A stretch of 64,000 nt of DNA. Source: Mycobacterium sp. Lineage in GTDB: Bacteria > Actinomycetota > Actinomycetes > Mycobacteriales > Mycobacteriaceae. The translations under genes were made by a program, and so were the position numbers. This document shows, in pieces, positions 56,342 through 64,000 of this stretch. A model generated the notes under the pieces. It saw only the letters and a program-made list of their open reading frames with translations. It ran no database searches and was not told the origin of the DNA. How positions within the stretch are numbered: the stretch's first letter is position 1; each line of letters opens with the position of its first letter. The stretch lies in the NCBI GenBank assembly GCA_003987775.1, contig RXJD01000002.1:186001-250000 (forward strand), written 5' to 3'.

Positions 56342-58270
56342 TTACCCGTTACCGCCCGGTGTGCCGGATCCGCCCTGGGATCCGGTGCCGCCGACGGCGC
56401 CGCCCGCACCCGCAACGCTCAGAAACACGCCGCCGGTACCCCCGCCACCACCGCTACCGGCCGTGCCGCCGGCCCCGCCGGTGCCCGCGACGCCACCGTC
56501 ACCCCGGGAACCGGCAAGACCGCCGGTGCCGCCGGACGAGCCGGCATGGCCGCCGGTGCCGCCTGTCCCACCAGAACCCCCGGTCCCGCCGGCCCCGCCC
56601 GCGCCCCCGGTGCCGCCGTTGCCCGCCAGGAGACCACCCGCGGCGCCCTGGCCGCCCGTGCCGCCCGCTCCACCGGTGCCGCCGGTTCCGCCGGCCCCTC
56701 CGTCGCCCCCGTCACCCCCGTCGCCGGCGTTCTGCGTGTTGCTGGTGCCCCCGACGCCGCCGTTGCCCCCCGTGCCGCCGTGGGCGCCGGTACCGCCGGC
56801 GCCACCCATCCCGCCCGCACCGCCGGCGCCGCCGTCGCCGATGAGCAGGCCGCCTCGACCACCGTTGCCTCCGGCGGCTCCACTCCCGCCGGCCCCGCCG
56901 GTGGCCCCGGCGGCTCCCGTGCCGCCATCGCCCCCGTTGCCGCCGTTGGCCTGGTTGAAGTCGAAGGACCGGGTGGTTGTCACCGCGTTGCCGCCGGCTC
57001 CGCCGGCGCCGCCTGCCCCGCCAGGGGCACCGCCCGCGGCGCCACGGCCACCGTTGCCTCCGTCCGCGGTGACGCTGGTGGGCAACGTGCTGGTGTTGCT
57101 GCTGGTCGCCGACGCATTCCCCCCGGCGCCGCCGGCCCCGCCCGCGCCGCCGGACCCGGCTGTTCCGCCGGCACCACCCTGACCGCCCGTGGCGGTGATG
57201 GAGTTCTGTCCCATCGGGTCGGTGCTGACGGCCGTTGCGTTGCCACCCAGACCGCCGGTGCCGCCGGCCCACCCCGCGCCGCCTGTCCCGCCGGTGTCAC
57301 CCGCGGTGCCCGTGGCGTGTGCATCGTTGTTGGTTGTCACGCTGCTGGCTGCGCCCGGCGTTCCGTTCGGCGCCGTGGCTCCCGTGGTGGCGGGATTGGC
57401 TCCGGTCGCACCGGCCGTACCGGCGCCGCCGGGTCCGCCGTTGCCACCGTCGCCCCACAACCCGGCGCAACCGCCGTCTCCACCTCGCCCGGCAATGCCG
57501 CCATTGATGCCGGCTGCGGCGTTACCGCCTGCCCCACCGTCGCCGCCGCTACCGAACAACAGGGCATTTCCGCCGGCACCGCCGGCAGCACCGAGTCCGC
57601 CCGCACCGCCGGTTCCGCCGTTGCCGATCAGGGGGGCGATGCCGCCGACGCCTCCGCCGCCACCCGTTCCGCCTACCCCACCCGCGCCGCCGCCGCCGTA
57701 CAGCAGACCGCCGTTTCCGCCGTTGCCGCCGACCGCCCCTGCGCCGCCCGCGCCGCCGGCCCCGCCCTGGCCCCACAAGCCTGCCGAGCCGCCGGTCCCG
57801 CCGGGTTGACCAGCGGCCCCCCCGGCACCGGCACCGCCGTTGCCGTACAGCAGCCCGCCTGCGCCGCCGGCCTGGCCAGGTGCGGTGCCGTCGGCGCCGT
57901 TGCCGATCAGCGGGCGTCCCAAGAGGGCTTGGGTGGGGGCATTCATCACGCTGAACGCCGCCTGCGCGGCAGGTTGCAGGGGCGAGGCATTTGCGGCCTC
58001 CGCGCTGGTGTACGAAACCCCACCCCCGGCCAAGGCCTCGACGAAGTGGCGGTGGAAGCGTGAGACCTGTTCGCTGAGCGCCTGATACGCCTGGCCGTGA
58101 CCGCTGAAGATCGCGGCGATGTGCTGCGAGACCTCATCGGAGGCGGCCGCCAGCACCGCCGTAGTCGGCGCCGCCGCCGCTGCGCTCGCCGAATCGACCG
58201 ACGCACCGACGCCTGCCACGTCCGCTGCTGCGGTCGCGAGTGCTTCCGGGCCAACCAACATGAACGACAT
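56342..58270 (-). CDS. PE_PGRS family protein
   Basis: 642 residues from ATG 58270 (GAGGGGA eight bases upstream). PE domain (about 1-95: [40 protein letters not shown]) and the [14 protein letters not shown] linker precede a glycine-rich PGRS region. The PGRS part is less uniform than in the other copy: several segments are rich in Thr, Asn and Ser ([40 protein letters not shown]) between GGAGG blocks. It ends without an extra domain. Probably ESX-5 exported. Divergent from the secreted peptidase gene, and 84 bases upstream of the FolE-like gene on the same strand. Confidence 0.94.
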   Translation of the reverse strand: MSFMLVGPEALATAAADVAGVGASVDSASAAAAAPTTAVLAAASDEVSQHIAAIFSGHGQAYQALSEQVSRFHRHFVEALAGGGVSYTSAEAANASPLQPAAQAAFSVMNAPTQALLGRPLIGNGADGTAPGQAGGAGGLLYGNGGAGAGGAAGQPGGTGGSAGLWGQGGAGGAGGAGAVGGNGGNGGLLYGGGGAGGVGGTGGGGGVGGIAPLIGNGGTGGAGGLGAAGGAGGNALLFGSGGDGGAGGNAAAGINGGIAGRGGDGGCAGLWGDGGNGGPGGAGTAGATGANPATTGATAPNGTPGAASSVTTNNDAHATGTAGDTGGTGGAGWAGGTGGLGGNATAVSTDPMGQNSITATGGQGGAGGTAGSGGAGGAGGAGGNASATSSNTSTLPTSVTADGGNGGRGAAGGAPGGAGGAGGAGGNAVTTTRSFDFNQANGGNGGDGGTGAAGATGGAGGSGAAGGNGGRGGLLIGDGGAGGAGGMGGAGGTGAHGGTGGNGGVGGTSNTQNAGDGGDGGDGGAGGTGGTGGAGGTGGQGAAGGLLAGNGGTGGAGGAGGTGGSGGTGGTGGHAGSSGGTGGLAGSRGDGGVAGTGGAGGTAGSGGGGGTGGVFLSVAGAGGAVGGTGSQGGSGTPGGNG

Positions 58271-58488
58271 GGCGTGGTTCCCCTCGACGTGAGTGTGGTG
58301 AGCCGAGCCGATTGCTCCGGCTCCCACCATCGGTCACTGGGCACCGCAAGTTCTTCGGCCAGTAGGCCGGTTCGGGGGATGAAATTCCGTCCACCAATTG
58401 GAGGAGACCCGCCGCCGGTAGTGCCGGGTGGAGCGAGCCCCAAGAATCTGCAGAGCTTCCCGAGAGAACGACAACCGAGCCTTCTCCC
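58271..58488. promoter_or_regulatory. Divergent promoter region of PE_PGRS and secreted peptidase genes
   Basis: 218 bases between two divergent starts. It must hold both promoters; the PE_PGRS ribosome site GAGGGGA is at its left edge. No convincing -10 hexamer or operator was identified by eye. Confidence 0.4.
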
Positions 58489-59190
58489 ATGCGCTCTATC
58501 GAGAATGCCCGTAGTTCCGTCGTCAAGGTGACGCTGGCCATCGCCGCCGTCGCGGTCACGCTGGGCCTGGCGACCGGCCTGGCCCACGCCGCTTCCTCGA
58601 CGCCGCACACCGAGTCGCCCCGCATGTACGGCAACCCGGCCGCGGCCGCTCAGTACTGGCGCAAACAATCCGTCGACGACTGCGCCCTGATGGCCGCGGC
58701 CGACGTGATCGGGGAGTTGACTGGGCGTCAGCCGTCTGAAAGCGAGATCCTCGCGGTGGCACAGCAGATGCGCAGTCGCGTCCACCCCGGACCGATGTAC
58801 CGCGCGGGGTACGGCACCGACCCCGGCGACATTCCCTCCTTGTTGGGGCAGTACGGCATCTACGGCGTGGCCACCAGCCTGGACGAGGCCGCCGCCACCG
58901 GGCTGGACTCCGGACTGGAAGCACTGGAGCGCTACCTGGCCGACGGCCACAAGGTGATCGCCGGGGTGAACGCCGAGATGATCTGGGGCCTGCCGGTTCA
59001 GACCAGGGACGGCCGCGGCAACCCGATGAGCGACCACGCCGTCGTCGTCACCGGCGTCGACCTGGTCAACGGCACCGTGCACCTCAACGACAGCGGAACC
59101 CGCGCCGACGAGGTCGTGCCACTTGACGTCTTCCAGCGCGCCTGGGCCACCGGCGGCGACGAGCTGGTGGAGACCCGCGAAACCCGCTGA
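58489..59190 (+). CDS. Secreted papain-fold (peptidase C39-like) protein
   Basis: 233 residues. Signal peptide (residues about 11-34, VKVTLAIAAVAVTLGLATGL ending AHA). The mature domain matches the peptidase_C39_2 pattern: C65 in SVDDCALMAAADV, YGTDPGDIPSLLGQYGI, HKVIAGVNAEMIW, H183 in MSDHAVVVTGVDL and LNDSG with an Asp/Asn position. These can form a Cys-His-Asp triad. In other bacteria this fold cleaves leader or wall peptides; here no bacteriocin or transporter is nearby, so a wall or host target is a guess. It is divergent from PE_PGRS and convergent with the methyltransferase gene (3 bases between stops). Confidence 0.8.
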   Translation: MRSIENARSSVVKVTLAIAAVAVTLGLATGLAHAASSTPHTESPRMYGNPAAAAQYWRKQSVDDCALMAAADVIGELTGRQPSESEILAVAQQMRSRVHPGPMYRAGYGTDPGDIPSLLGQYGIYGVATSLDEAAATGLDSGLEALERYLADGHKVIAGVNAEMIWGLPVQTRDGRGNPMSDHAVVVTGVDLVNGTVHLNDSGTRADEVVPLDVFQRAWATGGDELVETRETR

Positions 59191-59193
59191 GAA

Positions 59194-60033
59194 TCAGCCG
59201 AATTCGAGCAAGGTGTAGGCACCGCGGAACTCCCTGAGTGGCGGAAACTGCCACAGCGCCGGGTAGAAACGCCCGAAGAACCAGCCGCGCCCGGCGGGTA
59301 TCGGTACATCGTGGACCGCGCGGATGCCGGGCACGGTGTTCGCCAGAGCTGCCAGCTGGCGCGGCGACAGGCTGAACGGCATGGGCGGCACCCGATAGTG
59401 CTTGGACGAACGCAGGCCTTTGCGTGCGACTTTCTTGACGATGGTCGGGGGCACGTCGAAGAACATCTGACCGCCGGGGAATCGCTTGGCGCACGCGGTG
59501 ATCAGGCCCAGCGCCTCGTCCGGCTGCAGATACATCAGCAGCCCCTCGGCGGTGATGAACACGCCGTCGGAGTCGTCGATCTGGTCCATCCACGAGTAGT
59601 CCAGGGCTGACTGCGCGATCTCGGTGATACGTGGTGAGCGCGGCAGCAGCCGCCGCCGCAACTCGATCACCGGCGGCAGATCAATTGACACCCAACGGAA
59701 TTGAGCCTCCGGCAGTGCGCTGTCCAGCCGCCAGAAGCTGGTCTGGAAACCTTCGGCAAGCGCGACGACGGTGGCGCGGGGATGCTCGGCCAGATACGCG
59801 AGGGCGCATTTGTCGACGGCCAATGAGCGCAGCGCCATCTCCTGGCCCTTGCGGCGTCCGAACTTGTCGAAATCGAAGTCGATCGCGTCGACCAGCGTGA
59901 TGGCCATCGGGTCGTCGATGATCGCGTCCGGGTGCGCGGCCTGGAAGGCCCGGCCGCTCAGAGTGAGCAGGGCCGTCTCGGAGACTCCGGTCAGCAGACT
60001 GGCATCGACGCGGTCAGGTGCAGGATGACTCAT
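59194..60033 (-). CDS. Class I SAM-dependent methyltransferase, LCM/Tcmp family
   Basis: 279 residues of the leucine carboxyl methyltransferase-like family that is expanded in mycobacteria. The SAM loop region reads ATVVALAEGFQTSFWRLDSA, where many relatives have LGAGLDTR, followed by FRWVSIDLPPVIELRRRLLP, SALDYSWMDQI and ITAEGLLMYLQPDEALGLI, all typical of the family. The substrate is unknown; some relatives methylate small acids or protein carboxyls. TAGATT six bases before the ATG suggests a leaderless transcript. It stands between the secreted peptidase gene and the galactan export operon. Confidence 0.85.
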   Translation of the reverse strand: MSHPAPDRVDASLLTGVSETALLTLSGRAFQAAHPDAIIDDPMAITLVDAIDFDFDKFGRRKGQEMALRSLAVDKCALAYLAEHPRATVVALAEGFQTSFWRLDSALPEAQFRWVSIDLPPVIELRRRLLPRSPRITEIAQSALDYSWMDQIDDSDGVFITAEGLLMYLQPDEALGLITACAKRFPGGQMFFDVPPTIVKKVARKGLRSSKHYRVPPMPFSLSPRQLAALANTVPGIRAVHDVPIPAGRGWFFGRFYPALWQFPPLREFRGAYTLLEFG

Positions 60034-60039
60034 CTGCCC

Positions 60040-60045
60040 AATCTA
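60040..60045 (-). promoter_or_regulatory. -10 hexamer TAGATT of a probable leaderless promoter
   Basis: On the minus strand TAGATT is followed by GGGCAG and the ATG of the methyltransferase gene, a six-base spacer. GGGCAG itself is not a good ribosome site. Confidence 0.45.
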
Positions 60046-60203
60046 TCGGCGGCAGCCTAGCCGGGTGTGCCTCCAGGTTCCGGGACAGGGGAGTCACCGC
60101 CGCATGTCCCTCGGCCAGATAGCCGAATCAGAGGATGAAATCTGCTCTTCCTACGGGAGGAGGCGCAGGCAAGTCCGGGTCACGCCGTCAGACGCGCGAC
60201 CTC

Positions 60204-61034
60204 TCAAACCCAGTACGGCACCCGCGCCCGGTACTGCCGCATCGCGAACGCCGCCATCACCCAGCCCACGATCGTCAGCACCACCACCACCGCCCAGTGC
60301 CGCAATTCCTGGGGTGCGCCCAGCAGCGGCGCCCGCACGATGTCGAGGTAGTGCAGCAGCGGGTTGAGTTCGACGATCTTCGACCAGCGGCCCGCGCCCT
60401 GCTGTCGAAGGGTGCTGTCGTTCCAGATGATCGGCGTCATGAAGAACAGCAGCTGCACCACCGAGTTGAGCAGCGGCCCGATGTCGCGGTAGCGGGTGGC
60501 CAGGATGCCGAAACACAGCGACACCCAGATGCAGTTGAGCATGATCAGCGCCAGGGCGGGCAGCACCGACAGGTCAGCCCATGACCACGGCTTGGGGTAG
60601 ATGATCGCGATGACGACGTAGATCACGATGTTGTGCGCGAACAGGATCATCTGCCGCCACACCAGCCGGTAGACGTGCACGCTCAGCGGAGTCGGCAGTT
60701 GCTTGATCAGGCCCTCGTTGTGCACGAAGACGTCGGCGCCTTCCAGGATGGCCGCGTTGATCAGGTTCCAGACGATCAGCCCGAGCGTGACGTATGGCAG
60801 GTGCTCGGACAGGTTGAGATGGAACAGTTTGGAGTACAGCCCGCCCATCGCGACGGCCGTCGTACCGGTCGCGATCGTGATCCAGAACGGACCCAGCACC
60901 GAACGGCGGTAGCGCTGCTTGATGTCCTGCCAGCCCAGGTGCAGCCACAGTTCGTGACGCCGGAACCCGTCGGCCAGATCACGGCGGGCGCGGCCGAAGG
61001 TCTTGGACTGAGCCGCCGCGTCGATGAACGTCAT
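60204..61034 (-). CDS. wzm: ABC-2 transporter permease Wzm (galactan export)
   Basis: 276 residues from ATG 61034, whose ATGA overlaps the glfT1 stop. Six membrane helices with the O-antigen export permease pattern: HELWLHLGWQDIKQRYRRSV, LGPFWITIATGTTAVAMGGL, LPYVTLGLIVWNLINAAILE, TPIIWND and LNPLLHYLDIVRAPLLG. With the ATPase encoded just upstream of glfT1 it forms the Wzm-Wzt exporter that moves lipid-linked galactan across the plasma membrane in mycobacteria (Rv3783 equivalent). Last gene of the wzt-glfT1-wzm operon; a 170-base spacer separates it from the methyltransferase gene. Confidence 0.95.
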   Translation of the reverse strand: MTFIDAAAQSKTFGRARRDLADGFRRHELWLHLGWQDIKQRYRRSVLGPFWITIATGTTAVAMGGLYSKLFHLNLSEHLPYVTLGLIVWNLINAAILEGADVFVHNEGLIKQLPTPLSVHVYRLVWRQMILFAHNIVIYVVIAIIYPKPWSWADLSVLPALALIMLNCIWVSLCFGILATRYRDIGPLLNSVVQLLFFMTPIIWNDSTLRQQGAGRWSKIVELNPLLHYLDIVRAPLLGAPQELRHWAVVVVLTIVGWVMAAFAMRQYRARVPYWV

Positions 61035-61945
61035 GCCGAACCTCCTGGCCGCCCGAATCTTTCCTGCCGTCCCAGCCGGCGTAGCCGGACCCACTCCCGC
61101 AGCCCCTGGGGATCGCGGCGGGTCACCAGGAAGAACCAGCCGAACCGGACCCACTCCTGGAAAAGCAGCTTGCGCAGTCCTGGCTGGGACAGCACATAAC
61201 CGCGGTTGCGATAAGTGAAGTAACGCTTGTTGGTGTCATCCGGGTACTGGGTGTGCATGCGGCCACCGAGGATCGGCTTGAACTCCTCGGACCCGCACGG
61301 GTGCAGATACACCGTGTCCAGGCAGGTGCCGAACGGCAGGCCGGAGCGCACCAGCCTGCGGTGCATCTCCACCTCGTCGCCGCGGATGAAAAGCCGCAGA
61401 TCCGGTACCCCGATCGCCTCCAGCGTCGACGCGCGGAACAGCGCGCCGTTGAACAGTGACGCGATGCCGGGCAGCAGATCCTGGCCGGTTTCGGTGCGCA
61501 GTTCGCCGGCCCGCCGGCGCCATACCAGTCCGCGGCGCAACGGGAACGCCAGTGCCTCGGGGTCGTCGATGTTGCAGACCATCGGAGACACCTCGGCAAG
61601 ACCGTGCTTCTCGGCACAGGCCAGCAACGTCGCCAGCACCTCGGTGTCCGCGGCGCGCCCGTCGTCGTCGGCCAGCCAGATCCAATCCGCCCCGTGCGCC
61701 AGCGCCAGCAGCATGCCCAGCGCGAAACCGCCGGCGCCGCCCAGGTTCCGCTGGGAATTGAGGTAGGTCGACGGAACCGTTTGTGCGGCAACGAGATCGC
61801 GCACGCGGCTGTCTTCGGAGTAGTCGTTGTCGATGACGATGATCCGGTCCGGCGGCCGGGTCTGGGTGGACAGCATCTCCAGTGAGCGGGCGAGTTCCTC
61901 GGGCCGCCGGTGGGTCACCACGACGGCGAAGACGCGCTCACTCAC
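61031..61945 (-). CDS. glfT1: Galactofuranosyltransferase GlfT1
   Basis: Adds the first two galactofuranose residues to the decaprenyl-PP-GlcNAc-rhamnose primer. From GTG 61945 it has 304 residues, as in H37Rv. GT-A motifs: VFAVVVTHRRPEELARSLEM, RNLGGAGGFALGM, WIWLADDDGRA with the DDD metal site, SLFNGALFRAS and IRGDEVEMHRRLVRSG with the acidic catalytic region, then FTYRNRGYVL. It overlaps wzt by eight bases and wzm by four, so initiation of galactan and its exporter are translationally coupled. Confidence 0.96.
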   Translation of the reverse strand: MSERVFAVVVTHRRPEELARSLEMLSTQTRPPDRIIVIDNDYSEDSRVRDLVAAQTVPSTYLNSQRNLGGAGGFALGMLLALAHGADWIWLADDDGRAADTEVLATLLACAEKHGLAEVSPMVCNIDDPEALAFPLRRGLVWRRRAGELRTETGQDLLPGIASLFNGALFRASTLEAIGVPDLRLFIRGDEVEMHRRLVRSGLPFGTCLDTVYLHPCGSEEFKPILGGRMHTQYPDDTNKRYFTYRNRGYVLSQPGLRKLLFQEWVRFGWFFLVTRRDPQGLREWVRLRRLGRQERFGRPGGSA

Positions 61946-62735
61946 GCGCGGTCTCGGCGAGCACTTCGCGCACGTGCCGTGCCGCGTCGTCACCCTCGTA
62001 GGCGCGCACCACCTCTTCGATGCCGCCGCTCTGCCGGATCACCCCGTGGTCGATCCACATGGCGGTCTTGCACAGGCGGGCCAGGAATTCGTTGGAATGG
62101 CTTGCGAAAACCAGGATTCCGGAGCGTTCCACCAGGCCCTGCAGACGCGACTGCGCCTTCTTCAGGAAGTCGGCGTCCACCGCACCGATGCCCTCGTCGA
62201 GCAACAGGATCTCCGGGTCGATGCTGGTGACCACGCCCATCGCCAACCGCACCCGCATGCCCGTGGAGTAGGTGCGCAGCGGCATCGACAGGTAATCGCC
62301 CAACTCGGTGAATTCGGCGATCTCGTCGACCTTCGCCAGCATCTGCTTGCGGGTCTGTCCCAGGAACAGGCCCCGGATGATGATGTTCTCGTAGCCCGAG
62401 ATCTCGGGGTCCATGCCGATACCGAGATCGAACACCGGCGCCACCCGGCCGGTCACCTTCGCCCAGCCGCGCGTGGGTTCGTAGATGCCCGAAAGCAGGC
62501 GCAGCAGAGTCGATTTGCCCGCACCGTTGTGTCCGACCAGTCCGACGCGGTCGCCGAGCTCCAGCGACATGGTGATGTCGCGCAATGCCTCGATCACCAC
62601 CACGTTGGAGGCGTTGCGGCCGATCGCGCCGCCGGCCTTGCCCAGGAACGCCTTCTTCAGCGAACGCGACTTGGCGTCGAATATCGGGAACTCGACCCAC
62701 GCGTCGCGGGTCTCGATGTGTGGACCGCTCGGCAC
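61938..62735 (-). CDS. wzt: ABC transporter ATP-binding protein Wzt (galactan export)
   Basis: 265 residues from a GTG three bases after the bpa stop. Walker A GLVGHNGAGKSTLLRLLSG, Q-loop region GIGMDPEISGYENIIIRG, signature TYSTGMRVRLAMGV, Walker B PEILLLDEGIGAVD and switch FASHSNEF. This matches polysaccharide-export ATPases (Rv3781 equivalent). It has no C-terminal carbohydrate-binding domain, so export need not await a capped chain. First gene of the wzt-glfT1-wzm operon. Confidence 0.95.
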   Translation of the reverse strand: MPSGPHIETRDAWVEFPIFDAKSRSLKKAFLGKAGGAIGRNASNVVVIEALRDITMSLELGDRVGLVGHNGAGKSTLLRLLSGIYEPTRGWAKVTGRVAPVFDLGIGMDPEISGYENIIIRGLFLGQTRKQMLAKVDEIAEFTELGDYLSMPLRTYSTGMRVRLAMGVVTSIDPEILLLDEGIGAVDADFLKKAQSRLQGLVERSGILVFASHSNEFLARLCKTAMWIDHGVIRQSGGIEEVVRAYEGDDAARHVREVLAETARE

Positions 62736-62738
62736 GGC

Positions 62739-63272
62739 TTACAGGTACTGTCCGGTGCCGTGCCCGTGCGGGCCCGGCTTGCTGATCCCCGGGGGCAGCG
62801 CGCCCTGTCGCATCTGCTCGAGTTGCGCCCGGGCAGCCATCTGCTGGGCGAACAGCGCGGTCTGAATGCCGTGGAAGAGCCCTTCCAGCCAGCCGACCAA
62901 CTGCGCCTGCGCGATCCGTATCTCGGCGTCCGAGGGCGCGGAGTCCTCGTTGAACGGCAAGGTGAGTCGTTCCAGCTCCTCGCGCAGTTCCGGCGCCAGG
63001 CCGTCCTCGAGTTCGCGGATGCTGGTGGCGTGGATGTCGCGCAGCCGGGTGCGGCTGGCTTCGTCGAGCGGTGCGGCCCGGACCTCCTCGAGCAGTTGCT
63101 TGATCATGGTGCCGATCCGCATCACCTTGGCGGGCTGCTCGACCAGGTCGGTCAGTGAGCGCTCATCGGAATCATCCGCGTCCTCATGCAACGCCATCAA
63201 CCGCGGATCGACGCCGCCGATGACCTCGATGCCGTCACTGTCTTCGGCATGGTCGTCGTTGCCGTTACCCAC
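62739..63272 (-). CDS. bpa: Bacterial proteasome activator Bpa (PafE)
   Basis: ATP-independent ring activator of the mycobacterial 20S proteasome. 177 residues from GTG (GAGGA upstream). A flexible acidic N-terminus is followed by the four-helix core: SLTDLVEQPAKVMRIGTMIK, QLLEEVRAAPLDEASRTRLR, IRELEDGLAPELREELERLT and QAQLVGWLEGLFHGIQTALF. The C-terminus ends GTGQYL, the GQYL docking motif that opens the proteasome gate. The next gene, wzt, begins three bases after the stop although its role is unrelated. Confidence 0.96.
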   Translation of the reverse strand: MGNGNDDHAEDSDGIEVIGGVDPRLMALHEDADDSDERSLTDLVEQPAKVMRIGTMIKQLLEEVRAAPLDEASRTRLRDIHATSIRELEDGLAPELREELERLTLPFNEDSAPSDAEIRIAQAQLVGWLEGLFHGIQTALFAQQMAARAQLEQMRQGALPPGISKPGPHGHGTGQYL

Positions 63273-63296
63273 GCAATCACCGTCCTCGTGTGTCGT

Positions 63297-64000
63297 CTAG
63301 GGGTGCACCGGAGTGTCGCCGTGCCATTCGTAGATCTGGGCGCCGCCGTTGTCGTAGATCATGGTCCAGTACGGCGACTTGTCCAGAAAATATAGTCCGT
63401 CGGGAACTTTGAACCCTCGGATCGTCGGGCCGCTGGCCAGGACGTAGCGGATGTTGAGGGCCTTGATCGCCTCCACCACCCGAGGATCGGAGTCGCCCTT
63501 CTTGGCGTACGCCCAGAAGATGTAGCGGTGGTAGCCGGGGCCCATCTGCACGGGATAGTCGTAGTGGGTCCACAGCGGATGCAGACCGGCCACCGCGTAC
63601 ATCCAGGAGGTGCCGTCGACGTTGGAATTGCCGATCATCGTGTCGCGGGCACCCGGCAGTTTCGCCAGGTAAGCCATGGCTTCGAGGTCGCGTTGGTCGA
63701 CGATGATCGAGTCGTATTTGTCACCGAACAGGAACCGGTGCCGGGGGAAGTAGTGCCACGCACTGGCCAGGCTGATGCCGATCAGCAGCACCGCGGTGGC
63801 CGCCGCCCAGAAGCGCGACGGCATCGGCTTTCGTGGCTGCACGAACCGCTTCACCAGGGCCACCGCCGCCGCTACCAGCGTCACCAGCGCGACGGCCGCC
63901 ATCAGGTTGAACAGCGGAGTCGTGGCCGCGGCGATGCGGCGCGGGTCCTTGTAAAAGAACTCGCCGACCGCCCCGGCCACCCGGCCCAACGGACCCCACA
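63297..64000 (-). CDS. Large membrane glycosyltransferase-like protein (Rv3779 type), C-terminal part
   Basis: The gene runs off the window; about 234 C-terminal residues are visible, ending with TAG at 63297. Two membrane helices (FNLMAAVALVTLVAAAVALV and FWAAATAVLLIGISLASAWH) are followed by a soluble domain (YDSIIVDQRDLEAMAYLAKL, IGNSNVDGTSWMYAVAGLHP, YHRYIFWAYAKKGDSDPRVV, PYWTMIYDNGGAQIYEWHGD). This matches the end of H37Rv Rv3779, a GT-C-like protein linked in different studies to polyprenyl-phospho-mannose synthesis and to galactosamine decoration of arabinogalactan. The stop is 24 bases from the bpa GTG. Confidence 0.85.
   Translation of the reverse strand, partial: WGPLGRVAGAVGEFFYKDPRRIAAATTPLFNLMAAVALVTLVAAAVALVKRFVQPRKPMPSRFWAAATAVLLIGISLASAWHYFPRHRFLFGDKYDSIIVDQRDLEAMAYLAKLPGARDTMIGNSNVDGTSWMYAVAGLHPLWTHYDYPVQMGPGYHRYIFWAYAKKGDSDPRVVEAIKALNIRYVLASGPTIRGFKVPDGLYFLDKSPYWTMIYDNGGAQIYEWHGDTPVHP

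Noticed and set aside
56361-57809. Proline-rich open frames opposite the second PE_PGRS gene
   Set aside because: Same reason: reverse complement of the PGRS repeats, no independent coding evidence.

Overview
The window is high-GC actinobacterial DNA. Gene content and order match the cell-wall core chromosome region of a slow-growing Mycobacterium (the H37Rv Rv3779-Rv3811 block, here in reverse). Two PE_PGRS genes, an Erp homologue, the antigen 85 genes and the complete arabinogalactan and mycolate condensation loci support this. It is not M. tuberculosis itself: embR and a diguanylate cyclase sit between embC and embAB, several accessory genes are present, and nothing resembling an insertion sequence is seen. 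Homologies to H37Rv genes are from memory of those proteins, not from a search.

Layout. 1-5.7 kb: the end of an AraC-type regulator, an SRPBCC-type protein, a fused PLP decarboxylase/spermidine-synthase-like gene, a PGRP/LGFP amidase, a repeat-rich spacer, and erp. 5.9-12.5 kb: an overlapping operon for galactan and arabinan, glf-glfT2-PAP2 phosphatase-ubiA-aftB. 12.9-25.4 kb: mycolate transfer and condensation, fbpA-fbpD-culp6-fadD32-pks13-accD4, closed by a 60-nt near-perfect palindrome. 25.4-35.9 kb: an accessory block with a GarA-like FHA protein, a lipoprotein plus acyl-CoA dehydrogenase pair, a secreted protein, PE_PGRS, an SGNH lipoprotein, an arylsulfotransferase-like Tat lipoprotein and a PknD-like kinase with NHL repeats. 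35.9-53.3 kb: emb/DPA locus, embB and embA, then embR and a GGDEF protein in opposite orientation, then embC-aftA-dprE2-dprE1, a GtrA-like protein and a Gre-like factor. 53.4-60.0 kb: a compact operon of FolE-like, QueD-like, secreted, NfeD-like and flotillin genes, then PE_PGRS, a secreted C39-like peptidase and an LCM-type methyltransferase. 60.2-64 kb: wzt-glfT1-wzm galactan export and initiation, bpa, and the end of an Rv3779-like membrane protein.

How the genes work together. Glf, GlfT1 and GlfT2 make lipid-linked galactan, Wzm-Wzt export it, and UbiA, the PAP2 protein, DprE1 and DprE2 make decaprenyl-phospho-arabinose. AftA, EmbA/B/C and AftB add arabinan. FadD32, AccD4 and Pks13 make mycolates that FbpA transfers to the arabinan.

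The strongest candidates for something undescribed are: (i) the FolE-like/QueD-like/secreted/NfeD/flotillin operon, whose two pterin-type enzymes keep fold and partial metal-site motifs but have lost catalytic residues; (ii) the embR-diguanylate cyclase cassette splitting embC from embAB; (iii) a dispersed palindromic element present three times, once as the coding N-terminus of embB; (iv) the decarboxylase/spermidine-synthase fusion; and (v) twin tetraloop hairpins in the fadD32 leader. No tRNA, rRNA, CRISPR array or transposase was recognised.
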